Positions 1 to 10,739 of a stretch of DNA of 64,000 bases are shown here, piece after piece. This stretch comes from Gonapodya prolifera JEL478. Its lineage: Eukaryota; Monoblepharomycota; Monoblepharidomycetes; Monoblepharidales; Gonapodyaceae. The stretch spans positions 840,960 through 904,959 of the forward strand of contig KQ965732.1 of assembly GCA_001574975.1 (NCBI GenBank), read 5' to 3'. Made by a program: the position numbers and the translations under genes. How positions within the stretch are numbered: the stretch's first letter is position 1; each line of letters starts with the position of its first letter. The notes below the pieces were generated by a model, which did no database searches, had not been told where the DNA came from, and was given only the letters and a program-made list of their open reading frames with translations.

Positions 1-330
1 GCAGGAGAAGCATCGGCCAGAGGTTGTGGAAAACGAAGAAGTCCCCAATCATGAGATTCCATTGCGCTGAGAAGAATGCAAACATACATCGGACATACGA
101 GTCACGACGTTGTTGGACGTAGCTGGAATTGGCGTTATTATTCTTTCTTGACACTCAGAGAGTCTCGGTACTTAATAGTGGGTTATGAATTTATTTAGAG
201 TGCAGAGCCCCAGAGGGCAAAGGGATTAGCAGTGTAATGGCATTCACGTAGTGGTGTTATTAGTTTTACATAATTATATCTTATTTCATCCATTTTAACG
301 ATGCACTATCGTGAGTCCGATGATGCAAAT
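1..330 (+). repeat. End-copy of the gene at 4715-5125 (segmental duplication)
   Basis: Bases 1-108 match 5056-5163 at all but one position. They carry the last 22 codons, the stop and about 40 nt of 3' flank of the small gene at 4715-5125. After that the two copies drift apart but stay alignable in short stretches (a CACGTA-rich, AT-rich flank) to about 330 here and about 5380 there. The window therefore starts inside a second copy of that gene. The near-perfect block followed by a diverged flank suggests either a recent gene conversion or selection on the coding end. Seen directly; the mechanism is inferred. Confidence 0.85.
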
Positions 331-379
331 GACACTTGTCGTGCTTAGTCATGGAACCGCTGTTGGAACCGCCGCGCTG

Positions 380-760
380 GCATTAGCGCGAGATCCCGCG
401 CAAGGAGCTTAAGGGCAAGGGCAACGATTTCAATGCTCACGGCGTGGAAATGGGCAAGCGCCACTGCAAGTAAGCCTTTCGTGCCCGATGGGATGCCCGA
501 GCCCAGCTACACAAAGGAGCTGTTCTATCACCCAACGACATGGCCTGGAGCGCGGCTGCCGTACGTGGTGTTGGTGGAGGTGGCGTCGGTGAAGAGAGTC
601 AGCACACTGGATCTGGCGGGCAAAGGCGTCAGGTTCACGCTCTTGACAGGGATCTCTGGTGCCGCCACGTCGGTGCGTGTGATGAGGGTAGTACGTCTCT
701 GCTGGGGTCAAACGTGCCGTGAGCGGGGCGGGAAGGGAGTACCTGGACGTGTCCGTCCAT
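380..760 (+). pseudogene. Relic of an FAD-dependent aromatic-ring monooxygenase (C-terminal part)
   Basis: Translated pieces match the C-terminal half of the TfdB/phenol-hydroxylase-type flavoprotein monooxygenases. DFNAHGVEMGKR lies at about 430-465 in one frame, followed by a stop. VPDGMPEPSY, YHPTTWPGARLP and LDLAGKGVRFTLLTGI follow at about 480-655 in another frame, and GREYLDV at about 725-745 in a third. These are the conserved blocks around the dimer and thioredoxin-like C-terminal domain of the family. The FAD-binding N-terminus (GxGxxG, GD motif) is absent from the window. At least two frame changes and a stop make it non-functional. No intron explanation fits the frame breaks well. 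The family assignment is fairly safe; the exact substrate cannot be told. Confidence 0.65.
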
Positions 761-1900
761 GTCGATCGAAACAAATTCGTCACAGAGTCACTTCTGGCAG
801 AAACACTTACATACGGACAAGCGCAGGGGCCGAAACCCTTTACCACTTCGGCGGATAGAGCGCATAGTCCGCAGAAGGAAGCGATGGGCGAGGGAAATCA
901 CAGCGCTGCGTCGGCCTTGCCCACATGAGGGAGAGATTCGAAGCGTTTCCAGTCGATGAGAAGGGGCAAGTGACTTGCGCTGTGTTGCCATTCCTTCCGC
1001 CGACCGAATTGGGGTGCCCAACCCAGTGACCACATACCTAGCCGAGCCACGAGCCGGAGCACAGGCAAAAGCATCGGGTTGCAACGGCCTTGATTAATGT
1101 CTCTGAGTGAACCTCGTGATGCTTCGGTAGGGGAAAATGGAAATGACGTAGGCTGATATTAGGGACAAGTGCCAGGTGACTTGTAAGAAACGCACGGACC
1201 GGGCTACCGGCCAAGAAAGCTGTTGGAAAATAAACAATTACTTGGATTTGTGGCTGGAAAAGATCTATTGTTGTTTGTAGTGAGTCGTCTCTTCCACCCT
1301 CGCTGTGGGGTTCAATTACAGACATACCAAACAACACAACCCATTTCATAATAAACCCCCAACCTCAATCTTGCAAGCACATCATGTCGAACTTGCATCA
1401 ATTTGCAACTCTCTCCGACGTCGAGTCTTGGGTCTCGCTTTTTCCTCCCAACTGAGGTCCTCAACGGCATTTTCTCATTCCACTGTCGCAACATATTTTG
1501 ACCCTCGTGTGCGAAAGAAGCTGCCATGTCGTTCGGCAGCTCAGAACGTGGTCACACCACCACTTGCGGGTCGAGCAAAACGTGCAAATTCCGTCGACAG
1601 AGCACGAAAATGCCATCGAACTTGCCCGTCACGTCGAGAATTCAATGACATCAATCACGCTCGATGCCGGCGCAAGTCACCTTCCCATTGACACCGGGCC
1701 CATTGTTCGGAATATGGGCATGACGTTTTACCGCGCGTTTTGTGCCGGAAAAGACCGCGCGGTGCAGGAGAACGCCGTGTCGGCGACTTTTCTTCGGCAA
1801 GCCCGGCAAGTCAAAGGTGTCTCCCGTGGCGCCATGCTGCCTTATATATCAAAACACTGCCGCGATTCCACGGAAACCACTCAACGAAAGCCATCGCTCA
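761..1900. other. Spacer without a confident gene
   Basis: No open frame here has family support. At 1384-1700 a short piece begins with an ATG (MSNLHQFATLSDVESW) and, one frame over, reads PPTEVLNGIFSFHC, which resembles the start of an F-box. The frame then breaks and nothing more can be followed. It may be a decayed F-box gene, but the evidence is thin. The right end holds the promoter of the sugar transporter. Confidence 0.3.
1841..1850 (+). promoter_or_regulatory. TATA-like element of the sugar transporter gene
   Basis: CTTATATATC lies about 50 bp upstream of the chosen ATG at 1901, a usual TATA position when the 5' leader is short. Sequence only; no start-site data. Confidence 0.35.
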
Positions 1901-4298
1901 ATGGGTATCTTCGGCAAGCACGGATACGCGAGCGGGGTGGCCATCACCTGCGCCGTTGGCGGGTTCCTCTTCGGGTGAGGTTTGACCTTATCGATGACTC
2001 CCGGATGCCTATGAACACTGTCTCCCTCATTTGGTCTCTGTCTCCCTCGACACTGAAGATACGAGCAGGGAATCATGAAGTGAGTCTTGTTTGTGGGGTC
2101 CTTCCTCACCCCACACCTCACCTCCACCGGTTTACCTTCGCCAGCCAAGTACTCAACATGGACTCGTGAGTAATTCATTCACCATGGAGACTTTCCGTGG
2201 TGACACTGACCGATTTCTTGAACCTACAGCTACCAAATTTACTTCACCCTCGCGACGTACCGGAGCGACGGAAGCTTGGCAGCGACACCCAACTCTGACG
2301 ACACTACGGGTTGGCTCACCTCTATTTTCCTCGTCGGCTGCATTCCGGGTGCCTTCTCGGTCTCATACGCTTCCGGTGAGTGACTGGAACCTCCTCGATC
2401 GAGCCTCTGAGTCTGGTGCATTAATCCGAAAATCCCGCGCTTGCTCCTCGTCCTACCCCGCTCACTCCCAACGCGCAGAACACCTCGGCGGACGAAAGAA
2501 CGCAATCTACCTGGCTAGCGCTTTCTTCCTGGCGGGCGCAATCATTCAAGCTGCCGCCAATGGTCTCGGAATGTTCTACGCCGGACGCTTCGTTGGTGGA
2601 ATGGGAGTCGGATGTCTCACCGGTGCCGTGCCCCTCTACATCGCCGAGTGCGCCCCGACTGTCGTCCGTGGACGAAGTGAGTGTCTCTGCAATGCAATAT
2701 AATTGCTTCTAGGCGCTAACACCTTCCGATTCCAGTCGGAACTCTTTGGCAGCTCCTGATTGTTACGGGAATCTTGGTGTCCAACGTACGTAGACTGGGT
2801 TTTGGACGTTTTGTTCTGTTATCCTGAACCTTCGTGTGACCTTGCACCAAAAGATCGTGAACGCCATTCTTATTTCCGTTATGGACGTCTCCAAGGACAC
2901 CATCTGGCGTGTCGCTTTCGGTGTTCAGGTATGTGCTTTTTGAAGCTACTGAACACTGCTGGCCCTAGTGAATTTGAAACTGTGATGATTAGATCGTGCC
3001 CGTGCTCTTCCTCTTCGGCGCCCTCTCATTCCTTCCCGAGACTCCCCGTTTCCTTCTCTCCAAGGGCAAGGAGGACCAAGCCCGCGCGGTCTTGGCCCGT
3101 CTCAACGGCGAAGATGTCAACAGCGCTTGGGTCGACAACGAGTTCAAGGTCCTCAAAGATTCCATCGACATTGAGAAGCACATTCCCAAGGCCAGCTGGA
3201 TCGAAATGTGGACTCTCCCTCTCCGCCCACGGTCTATTGCCTCCTTCGGTCTTCTCTTCTTCCAGCAAGTGTCTGGTGTAAACGGTGAGTCATCATTGTC
3301 AGTCAATCTGCACTGTGGCCTTGCTAATGTGCGAACCATAGCTATCAACTACTACTCGTCTTCCCTCTTCATCGGTATGGGTATCTCCAAGGACTTGTGA
3401 GTTAATTTCCCGATGTCCCGACCAGAACTCCATCCTGACGTCAAATCTTTCCAACCAGGTCTACCAAGCTCATTACCGTGCTTCAGTCCGTTCTTTTCGT
3501 CGTCTTCACTGGACCCGCCATCTACTCGATCGACAAGGTCGGACGTCGCTTCCTCTTGTACGTTGGTGGCGCCGGGATGTGCATTGCTTGCTGGTCCCTC
3601 GTCCTCTGGATCGGTCTCTTCAACGGCACGCAACTCACCAACGAGTTCGGCGAGCTTGTCCCGGACCCCACCTCGGCTAAGGGCAAGGCTTTCGGTGCTT
3701 TGGGTGTGCTCTGCATCTGTGAGTGGTTTCTTCGATCCCGCCCAGGCCTGGTTTTGGTTTTCCTGACCGAATTCATGAACCGTCGACAGACTTCTTCATT
3801 ATCTCCTTTGCTTTCTCCTGGGGCCCCGTCGCCTGGGTCTACATCGGTGAGACCTTCCCTCTTCGTGCCCGCGGAAAGGGTGCCTCCATCGGAGCCACGT
3901 CCAACTGGATGTAAGTTGCACTTTTACTATCATTGGCGAGATTTTTTTGCTGATTGTCCTGCGATCCCAAACAGCTTCAACTTCATCGTCATCAAGTGTT
4001 GGCCGTATGCCACCAGGCTCGGAAACTGGCAATACGCCATCCTGGGGTGCACCACGCTTCTCTCGCACGCCTTCGTGTACTACTGTGTTCCCGAGAGTGA
4101 GTTGTCCTCGGTTGTGTGCGGTCGCGTCCATCCGGAGTCTAACATCGATACCCATCCACCACAGCCAAGGGAAAATCGCTCGAGGAAATGGACGAGGTCT
4201 TCGGATACGCCGCCACCACCGACGAGGAGAGGCGAATCATGACCGAGATGAAGAACACCGGCGACACTGCTGCCACCGCGAACGCGCTTCGCCACTAG
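1901..4298 (+). CDS. MFS sugar (hexose) transporter
   Basis: About ten short exons encode a protein of roughly 530 residues with twelve predicted membrane helices, so it should act as a plasma-membrane hexose carrier, probably a proton symporter. The sugar-porter signature set is present in order: GGFLFGYEQGIM in helix 1, GGRKN in loop 2-3, PETPRFLLSKGK after helix 6, QQVSGVNAINYYSS in helix 7, DKVGRR in loop 8-9, GPVAWVYIGETFPLRARGKG in helix 10, and ETKGKSLEEMDEVFG after helix 12. The QQxSGxNxxxYY motif favours hexoses over other substrates. Splice sites are GTGAGT-type, and each junction keeps the family motifs in frame (for example FLFG/YEQGIM and PE/TKGKS). The start gives a short cytoplasmic N-terminus, MGIFGKHGYASG, usual for the family. 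The specific sugar is not predictable. Confidence 0.93.
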
Positions 4299-4714
4299 AG
4301 ATATTACAAAAATTATTCCTAATTAGGCTGTCTTGACCACTCTGTTCTATATGATAAATTTCTTGAAGCCAAATACTATTCTTTGACTNTCAGAAACCAT
4401 CGTTCTGCCCCCTCTTTGCCTTCAGTGTGAATCTGTCATCCTGTCTCAACGTTGATGGAAATGAAATCACCAAATGCAAATACCGACCGACCGATCCGCA
4501 GAACGATGACATCCAATATCCCCAAGAAATCTTTCTTAATATGGATCTTTTGGAATCTTGGAGGCTAAGTGGAGGCTATTCAAGCAGTTAACGTCAGCCA
4601 TCAGGAGGTTTTGCGATGGGAATTCCAGAACCTTCGGCTGTGCCACATGACGTTTCCATCCCTGTTTCCCGCCGCACTTAATCACACCGATTCAATTGCA
4701 TCCGATCCTTCTCG
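4299..4714. other. Intergenic spacer with one ambiguous base
   Basis: 3' region of the transporter and upstream region of the next small gene. An N is present at 4389. I see no gene or repeat in it. Confidence 0.5.
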
Positions 4715-5125
4715 ATGTCCTCCTCGTCTGCGACGAGCGCCTCTCGCTCTCCCGAATCTCTCAGGACGCCCGCGACTCCCACGACGCCAAACCACGCGCG
4801 GCGGAGTTTCTTTGGGAGCCACTCCGTTCACCCAATTTTCAACGACCTGCCCCGTCACCCACCAACGCCACCGGCACCGACTCGAGGCCGCCGCTTATCT
4901 GGACTCGGCCACTATTCTCGCTCGCATCGGTCATGTAACCCGGCGGCACCCAGTGGGCTCTGCGCGAACTTCAACGAAAATGGGACACATGAAAACGGCC
5001 CTCTTGCATCGGATCTTTTTTTCCGGAACTGCAAAGTTCTTTTCCCCTCCGCCATGCAGGAGAAGCATCGGCCAGAGGTTGTGGAAAACGAAGAAGTCCC
5101 CAATCATGAGATTCCATTGCGCTGA
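4715..5125 (+). CDS. Small hypothetical protein, 136 aa, with a duplicated 3' end
   Basis: Uninterrupted frame from ATG 4715, rich in Ser, Pro and Arg in its first half (SSSSATSASRSPESLRTPA, RHPPTPPAPTRGRR) and ending in a more ordinary tail (EKHRPEVVENEEVPNHE). No domain is recognised; the N-terminal half looks disordered. Its last 22 codons and the following 40 nt are found again, almost unchanged, at 1-108, which suggests that this end is real coding sequence of a duplicated gene. No splice pattern is needed, though an intron cannot be excluded. It follows the transporter in the same direction after 416 bp. Confidence 0.5.
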   Translation: MSSSSATSASRSPESLRTPATPTTPNHARRSFFGSHSVHPIFNDLPRHPPTPPAPTRGRRLSGLGHYSRSHRSCNPAAPSGLCANFNENGTHENGPLASDLFFRNCKVLFPSAMQEKHRPEVVENEEVPNHEIPLR

Positions 5126-5163
5126 GAAGAATGCAAACATACATCGGACAAACGAGTCACGAC
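5056..5163 (+). repeat. Second copy of the 108-bp direct repeat
   Basis: Direct repeat partner of 1-108, identical except one base (T against A near the end). It spans the 3' end of the small gene and its stop. The copies are about 5.05 kb apart, which would be the period of a tandem duplication that included the transporter. Confidence 0.9.
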
Positions 5164-5656
5164 CTCTGTGGACTTAGTTGGAATCGCCGTTCACTCTTGG
5201 TATTTAGCGGCTATCTCGATTTAATTGTGCTTTTGGAGTGTTGGAGGGCAATGACGTTAGGAGCTTTGATGAGGACACGTAATTCCATCACGTAATAATG
5301 TAATTACATCTCATGATTATATTTTTGTTGGATGCAGAGCATCAATTTGATTGAAGTGTTGATTTCACCTTTTTCATGTGGCACTCAGACCGTCGGAGCG
5401 ATCAGGACATCATATGCAATACTCAACACTACCATGGAAAATCCCTCGCCCATAGAGAGACGCCGCAAGACATGCTCTTTGGACCCCCGCCAGTCAGGTG
5501 GCCGGAATGTTTCTTGGGGTTGCGCAGCTCTTTTCCTCCGTATATTTTTCGCTTGTATAATTCTTTCGATATGCATCGGTGTATATATTCATGCGTAGTC
5601 AATTTTATAAGGTAGCCTAATACATATCAAGCATTTCCAGAATGCCTTTGAGAGTT
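5126..5656. other. Spacer, convergent gene ends
   Basis: Contains an open frame at 5332-5598 (88 codons) with a hydrophobic C-terminus (LFLRIFFACIILSICIGVYI). It has no family match I know, and codon use is not persuasive. I treat it as non-coding. The left part (to about 5380) is the diverged extension of the repeat shared with 1-330. Confidence 0.4.
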
Positions 5657-8600
5657 TTACAACATCATAGTTGTCAGCACCAGAATGCCAACAAGAGCAG
5701 CCGAAATGGGGTTGTAGAGCGCTGCAGGTAAGAAAAGACATTGAGATCACTCCTAAGCCAAGACTGAACCGATCGAATGCTCACATTTTCCGGCTGCGTT
5801 GGGAATGACTGCTCCGGTGGGACCAGTCTTCTTCGTAGTCGGAGTGGTGGCCGCGGGGGAGGGTGCTTTCCCGTTCTTAGGCTTGTCAGCAATCGACGCC
5901 TTCGTGAGCTCTGCTCCTTGTGGGGGGAAGGTGAGGGGCGTGGTTGGCTGGACCCATTCCTTCTCGCCGACTTTGTCCGCGTCCGGCACGGCAGAGCATT
6001 CGGCGGGAACGGTCCAGGAAGGAACGTGCATCCATGGGTTGTCAGTCCCGTTCGCGGCGCTTCCGAGCCCGCGCTTGGCGAAGCCCTGCCAGATGGCGCA
6101 GAGGTAGGCTTTGTTGCCGATGGTGGCGTCAGCAAGTAAGAAAGCTGATGGTAAATTGAAGGAAGGTCCCGTCAGAAATTCATGCTCAAGCCTATACCCG
6201 CAGTAAATTTACTCACCGTCGCGAGCTTGAATGAAGGTGGGGTTGCACGGTTGAAGCTTGAGGCCTGTGATCAAGTAGCGAAGGAAAATGTTGTTGCTTC
6301 CTTGCCCCTTCGAATCTTCAAGATCCCCGAAAGCCTTGGCTTGAGAAGCAATGTTCCCTGTGGTGGTTTTGGGTAAGCTCGGCAGTCCGCTCGTGGAAAC
6401 AGGATTTTCAAACTCACAGAAGACTTCGTACAGCATTGCACTCCAGACACTACCGATGTCGTGCGGCGCGGTGGCAATCTCTTGCTTGTTGATGTATCCG
6501 TAGTGTGTCGGGTTCACGGTGCCGTTGGTCGAGTAAGGGTATGTTCGAATGCCAACGGAGGTTCCAGTTGACCAGGATCCAACAGACTTGAGCGAGGTGT
6601 TGGTGTCGGCAGGAGTCATCGCGATAGTCCACGCAAGAGCGTCCGCCCATCCTTCGTTCATACCAGACTAAGGGTTACGAGCACGCTTAACCTATATGTT
6701 CAAAACCGCACATGAAAGTAAGAACCACCCACCGCCTCACGGTTTTCGACACACGCTCCGTCCCTTCGTCCTCCAGTCAGCCGCGACACAACGCCGTGCA
6801 TCAGTTCGTGGGCGACAACGTCTCGGTCGACAGTCGAATCTCGGTTGGTGGGTGCCACGGGGGAGGTGTTGAAAATGTAGTATCTGCCGAAATCAATCAC
6901 CGGGATCAATAAGAACGGCACGAAAATACAGACACAAATCACGCTCGTACTTCATCACTCCTGGCTTTCCATCGGGAGGCGTGGCGAAGTTAGCGTTGTT
7001 CCTGCATTGCTCCTCTGTTTTCGGACATTCGAGGTACCCGAACTGCGCAAACCCGTGGACTTGGTCAGCAGCTCCGGAATCGGCGCGGCCCAAATTGTCC
7101 AATTGGAAGTTTCCAGAAGCTTCGTCAAACCCGTAACCGTAGAGGAGATCGTGAACATAGTTTGTCCAGAAGAAAAGCATGGACGAAGCAGCAGAAATTG
7201 ATTCGGGGGTGAAGGGGTTCTGGGGGTCGTACGCTGAGGTGAGGTTGGATGATAAACTGCTCGCGTTCGCAGCTTCCTGTAAGATGATTGAGAGTTTGAG
7301 AACAAAAACCTCTGCGCCATTTTGAGGCGCTGAAGTAACTCACAATCTTTCCATCCAAAATTGCAGCAATTACGGCGTTGTTGCCGCTACTCGTGCTGTT
7401 GGGGGACCATCCCTGTGGACTCGCGAGCTTGTTGGCAATCTGACCCTCAGTGTAGAATGCTTGTGGGACAGTGAGAGGATCTGGTATGTCGTCGATCAGT
7501 AACGCTGCAAGATTCACGTTGTCCGACCATCGCCAAAATGACTCACCGAATGTGCCGTTGGGAGGGTAAGAGTAGTACACGGTCGAGTCAATTCCGTCTT
7601 GGTATTCAATGACAGCCAGGATTTCTGCGGGCTTTCCAGCAGGGCTAGCCGCCGACGCCACAATTCCGACCCAAGTCTCCTCATCGTCCTGGAGGTCAAA
7701 GAACCAGGCCAGCTCAACCGTTCCGTTGTCATGCGCCCAGAATTCCTGCACGGCGTAGAAGGGGTCGATGAATCCGATGTTGCCGAGACCGGACACCTCG
7801 TGAATGGTAAGGTTGGTGGCGGTGTCTTGAACGATTTTGTCTGTGATGCTGAAGTTGGAGGGAACGGTCTGGTTGTAGAATGCGTAGAAGAGCTCGACGA
7901 TGGAGCGAGCAGCATCGACGGGTGAGTTGGCCGCTGTCGTGGAGACAGTCTTGGCAGCCATGGTTTGGGCCTGAGTCAGCAAGTTTCCGGCGCTGGAGAT
8001 GATTTGGCCCTTGAACACCGCGGCGCTGGCCTCCTTGTTGCTGACAACAACACCGTTGATGACTTGGACCAAGCTGGAAAACGAGACAAAGCACCGTTAG
8101 ATTTCAGAGACAGGTGAGATTCAGGCAAGATCCTCCACCACTCACTAGCTGTCCGAGCAAACACGTTGGGCATCAAACCATGAGTAAGTGTCGAAGAGTC
8201 GAGGGGAAACGGGCGGTGTCGGGTTAGTATGGTGCCGGCCCATCCCCCCAGAACCTGGAGTGTCACTCACAAGTAAGCAATTCCCTGAGTATCAACGTGG
8301 GCATCGTACACAGCAACGTCTTCGGGGTTCAGGTAGGGATATTTTTGGCGGAAGTAAGCGTCGACGGCGAGTGTATCGGTCAGCAATTCCGATGTACCTA
8401 GATAGCGGGAGGATTAGGTCAGGACTGAGGTATGTCTTGGGCAACTGATGATCAAAAGTACTCACTCGAAGAGGAGGACTGTCGTTTTTGGATTCTGGAA
8501 TCATGGTGGTCGAATTCCGGGCGTGGGGAGCGGATATCAACGTGTACGGTGTGAGTCTATTGAAGGGGCGAAGGCGAACGATAAGATGGCGATTGCTGAT

Positions 8601-8748
8601 TGCGACATTCCAGCAAGCTTACCGCAGGTGTGGAAACAAATCCTCGGCCCTGTGGCGTCCCTTTGTATGGGGAGAAGGTGGCAGCGAACGCTGGAGCAAC
8701 CACGCCGAGCACGGCGGCGATTGCGACAGCCAAAGTTCGACGGACCAT
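5657..8748 (-). CDS. Fungalysin-type secreted metalloprotease (peptidase M36) with GPI-like tail
   Basis: A multi-exon gene for a zinc endoprotease of the M36 family, made as a zymogen. It opens with a signal peptide (MVRRTLAVAIAAVLGVVAPAFA). An FTP-like propeptide follows (LLTDTLAVDAYFRQKYP, VQVINGVVVSN), then the catalytic domain. The zinc site is complete: HELMH in DVVAHELMHGVVSRLTGG, with the third ligand in MNEGWADALAW. The usual M36 landmarks are present (FFWTNYVHDLLYGYGF, NNANFATPPDG, GSVWSAMLYEVF). The C-terminus carries a Thr/Pro linker (APSPAATTPTTKKTGPT). After a last intron (donor after GGAAAAT, acceptor CTGCAG) comes a hydrophobic end, ISAALVGILVLTTMML, directly before the stop. 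That is the layout of a GPI-anchor signal, so the enzyme may stay on the cell surface. Without that splice the protein would end in AGKCEHSIGSVLA. A TATTAAAG element sits about 40 bp upstream. One exon near 8100-8250 is uncertain. Confidence 0.92.
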
Positions 8749-9298
8749 TGCGGAGGTGGAGTGAGTGTTCGGCGACTCGGGTGTGCTTTAATAGGGCCCA
8801 CGTACATACCGTGTATACGGGTGACACTGTTTTCCGTTCGGGCAAAATGCAACAGTTCTGCCTACCGGTTCCTTGTGCCTACGGACGGGGCGCAGCAAGT
8901 ACTTCATACCAGTTCTTCATACACCGGGGATTCCAAAACGGGCAAAAAATACTACCGGAGTACAGAATCTTTGACACCGTGGAATCTAGTTTGTGATATA
9001 CAGGAAGGACGGATTCCGTCTACTTGGACCAAATTGCCACATTCATGAACTTGCCGATACGGGACTTACATAATACGCAGTGTAGAGTTTTGTGAAAGTA
9101 AAGAGAAACTAAACTAAACTTGCAATTCCCGGGGCTCGCTCGTCGAGTCCATCTAGGTTCATCTTCGTACCCACACCCTCCCTCGGGCGGTCCTGTTCCC
9201 CTTATCGTTTTCCTCTTCTCAATCTTTCCATAGCAAAACTTTTAAATTAAAGAACAATCATCTTGAGTAAACCGATAAAAATGCGAGCCTTTCCTACT
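8749..9298. other. Spacer between two minus-strand genes
   Basis: Promoter side of the M36 protease on the left and 3' flank of the hydrolase on the right. No open frame with support, no repeat seen. Confidence 0.5.
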
Positions 9299-10619
9299 TC
9301 ACAATACGCCACGAATCAAGGCCTCCGACACCAACTTTGCGTGGTCAGAAACAAGCAGGTGCCCAGCACCATCTACGGTGACAAGCTTGGCGCCCTGTAG
9401 CGTTTGAGGAAAAGATTTCTCAGACAGCGCAATAGACGGAGCCCTCTGCGCAAACTCACAGGGATGAGCGAGCAGACTTTGCGTGAGACTGGGTATGGAA
9501 CCACGCGATCCGCAGTGCCCTGCAAAGTTTCCGTTTTTCAGTTGGCTTTTCGAGTCGTCAATGCGCGCGGAGATAAACTCATACCCAGACAACTACCACT
9601 TTCCTTCCATGCTTCCCAACCTCTTCGAAAGTGCTTTCCATACCCCACAATGTAAGGTTACGAACGGTTTGCAAGATGGCCCTACGGTGCCCTGGATTGA
9701 CCCGTGACTGCATGATGTTCACGACTTCAAGGAATGTGGTGTCGTCTGTGATCGACGGAGACCGCGCATGAGGTGCGCCAAAACCAAAATTTCGTAGTTG
9801 CTCAGAAAGTCCGTGTACAAGAAATTCACTGCATTCGGTTACAGGGTGAGCTCATTTGATTGCAGTCCACACGAGAACAAAATCCGGTAATGCAATTCTC
9901 ACCCCAAGTACGGTACCGCAAGCACCTTGGATATCGCTGGCCTCTCCATGACACCCGCCGGTGCCAGCAGAGCGAGAGCTTTCACATCATCTGGATACCG
10001 GCGCGCGTAGTCGGTACTGATTGCTCCACCCATGCTGTTCCCGACAAGCACAAAGCCGCCGTCATTGAATCGCGTCTCCAGGACGAGAAGGCGAAGCTGT
10101 GTGACGTGGAATGAGAGGTCGTACATGCCTGGAGGGCATGACGAATGTCCTCTGCCAAAGTGGTCTGATGCAATTTGGGTCTCCGCGGTTGGCAACTAAG
10201 ATGTACTCCGAACAACCACCACGACCCTCACCATAAGCCAGAACTCTGAATCCCGCGGCGGCCATCTTCGTCAAAAAGTCCTGACTCGTCCCACAAACTG
10301 CGCTCAGTCCATTCACATATATAAGCTCGCGGCCATCAGCGGGGCCGAACACGTGGTATCGCACCCTGCCGATCGGTGTTTCGAGCCACGCGCCGTTGGG
10401 AAGAAGGTGCGGTGGATACAAGTCCGGACTCGACAGATCGTTTTTCAGGTTATCCAGTATTTGGGTGGGTGTGGAGCCAACATTTTGTGCTTGAGGTGAT
10501 TGGTAAGCATGTAGGCCGGGGAGATGAGCAGTGTTCGAGGGTACGACGGAGCGATAGAACAGAGCAGCGATGGCGGTGATGCCCGCGCCGATTAAAAAAG
10601 AGGGGGAAACGAAGTCCAT
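9299..10619 (-). CDS. Alpha/beta-hydrolase fold protein, N-terminally membrane anchored
   Basis: Splicing by eye restores one continuous alpha/beta hydrolase. The N-terminus has a membrane segment (FLIGAGITAIAALFYRSVV), then the strand-rich start (LIYVNGLSAVCGTSQDFL), the nucleophile elbow GNSMGG (catalytic Ser), the acid in GTADRVVPYP and the catalytic His in VDGAGHLLVSDHA. All three triad residues are present. Key junctions are LAY/DHFGRGHSS (donor GGTGAGG, acceptor CATCAG), VW/GTADRVV and LIP/GAKLVTVDG. I start at the ATG at 10619 (MDFVSPSFLIGAG), which places the helix at the very N-terminus. An upstream in-frame ATG at 10658 would add 13 residues. The substrate is unknown: related fungal enzymes include lipases, epoxide hydrolases and C-C hydrolases. 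The gene is divergent from its right neighbour, with 120 bp between the starts. Confidence 0.88.
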
Positions 10620-10739
10620 GTCGCCGATGACTGCGGTCACTTCCAACACCACCAACAAACGGATTTACCCGTCGATTGGACCATAGGGTCAAGTACTTCA
10701 TGAAACGACCAAAACTCTCACTTGGCTTTTGAATGTGTC
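10620..10739. promoter_or_regulatory. Compact divergent promoter
   Basis: Only 120 bp separate the start codons of the hydrolase (-) and the long tail-anchored protein (+), so both must share this region. No clear TATA element is visible. Confidence 0.5.

Noticed and set aside
5332-5598. Open frame with hydrophobic C-terminus
   Set aside because: No family resemblance, lies in a diverged repeat flank, and no splice or promoter support.
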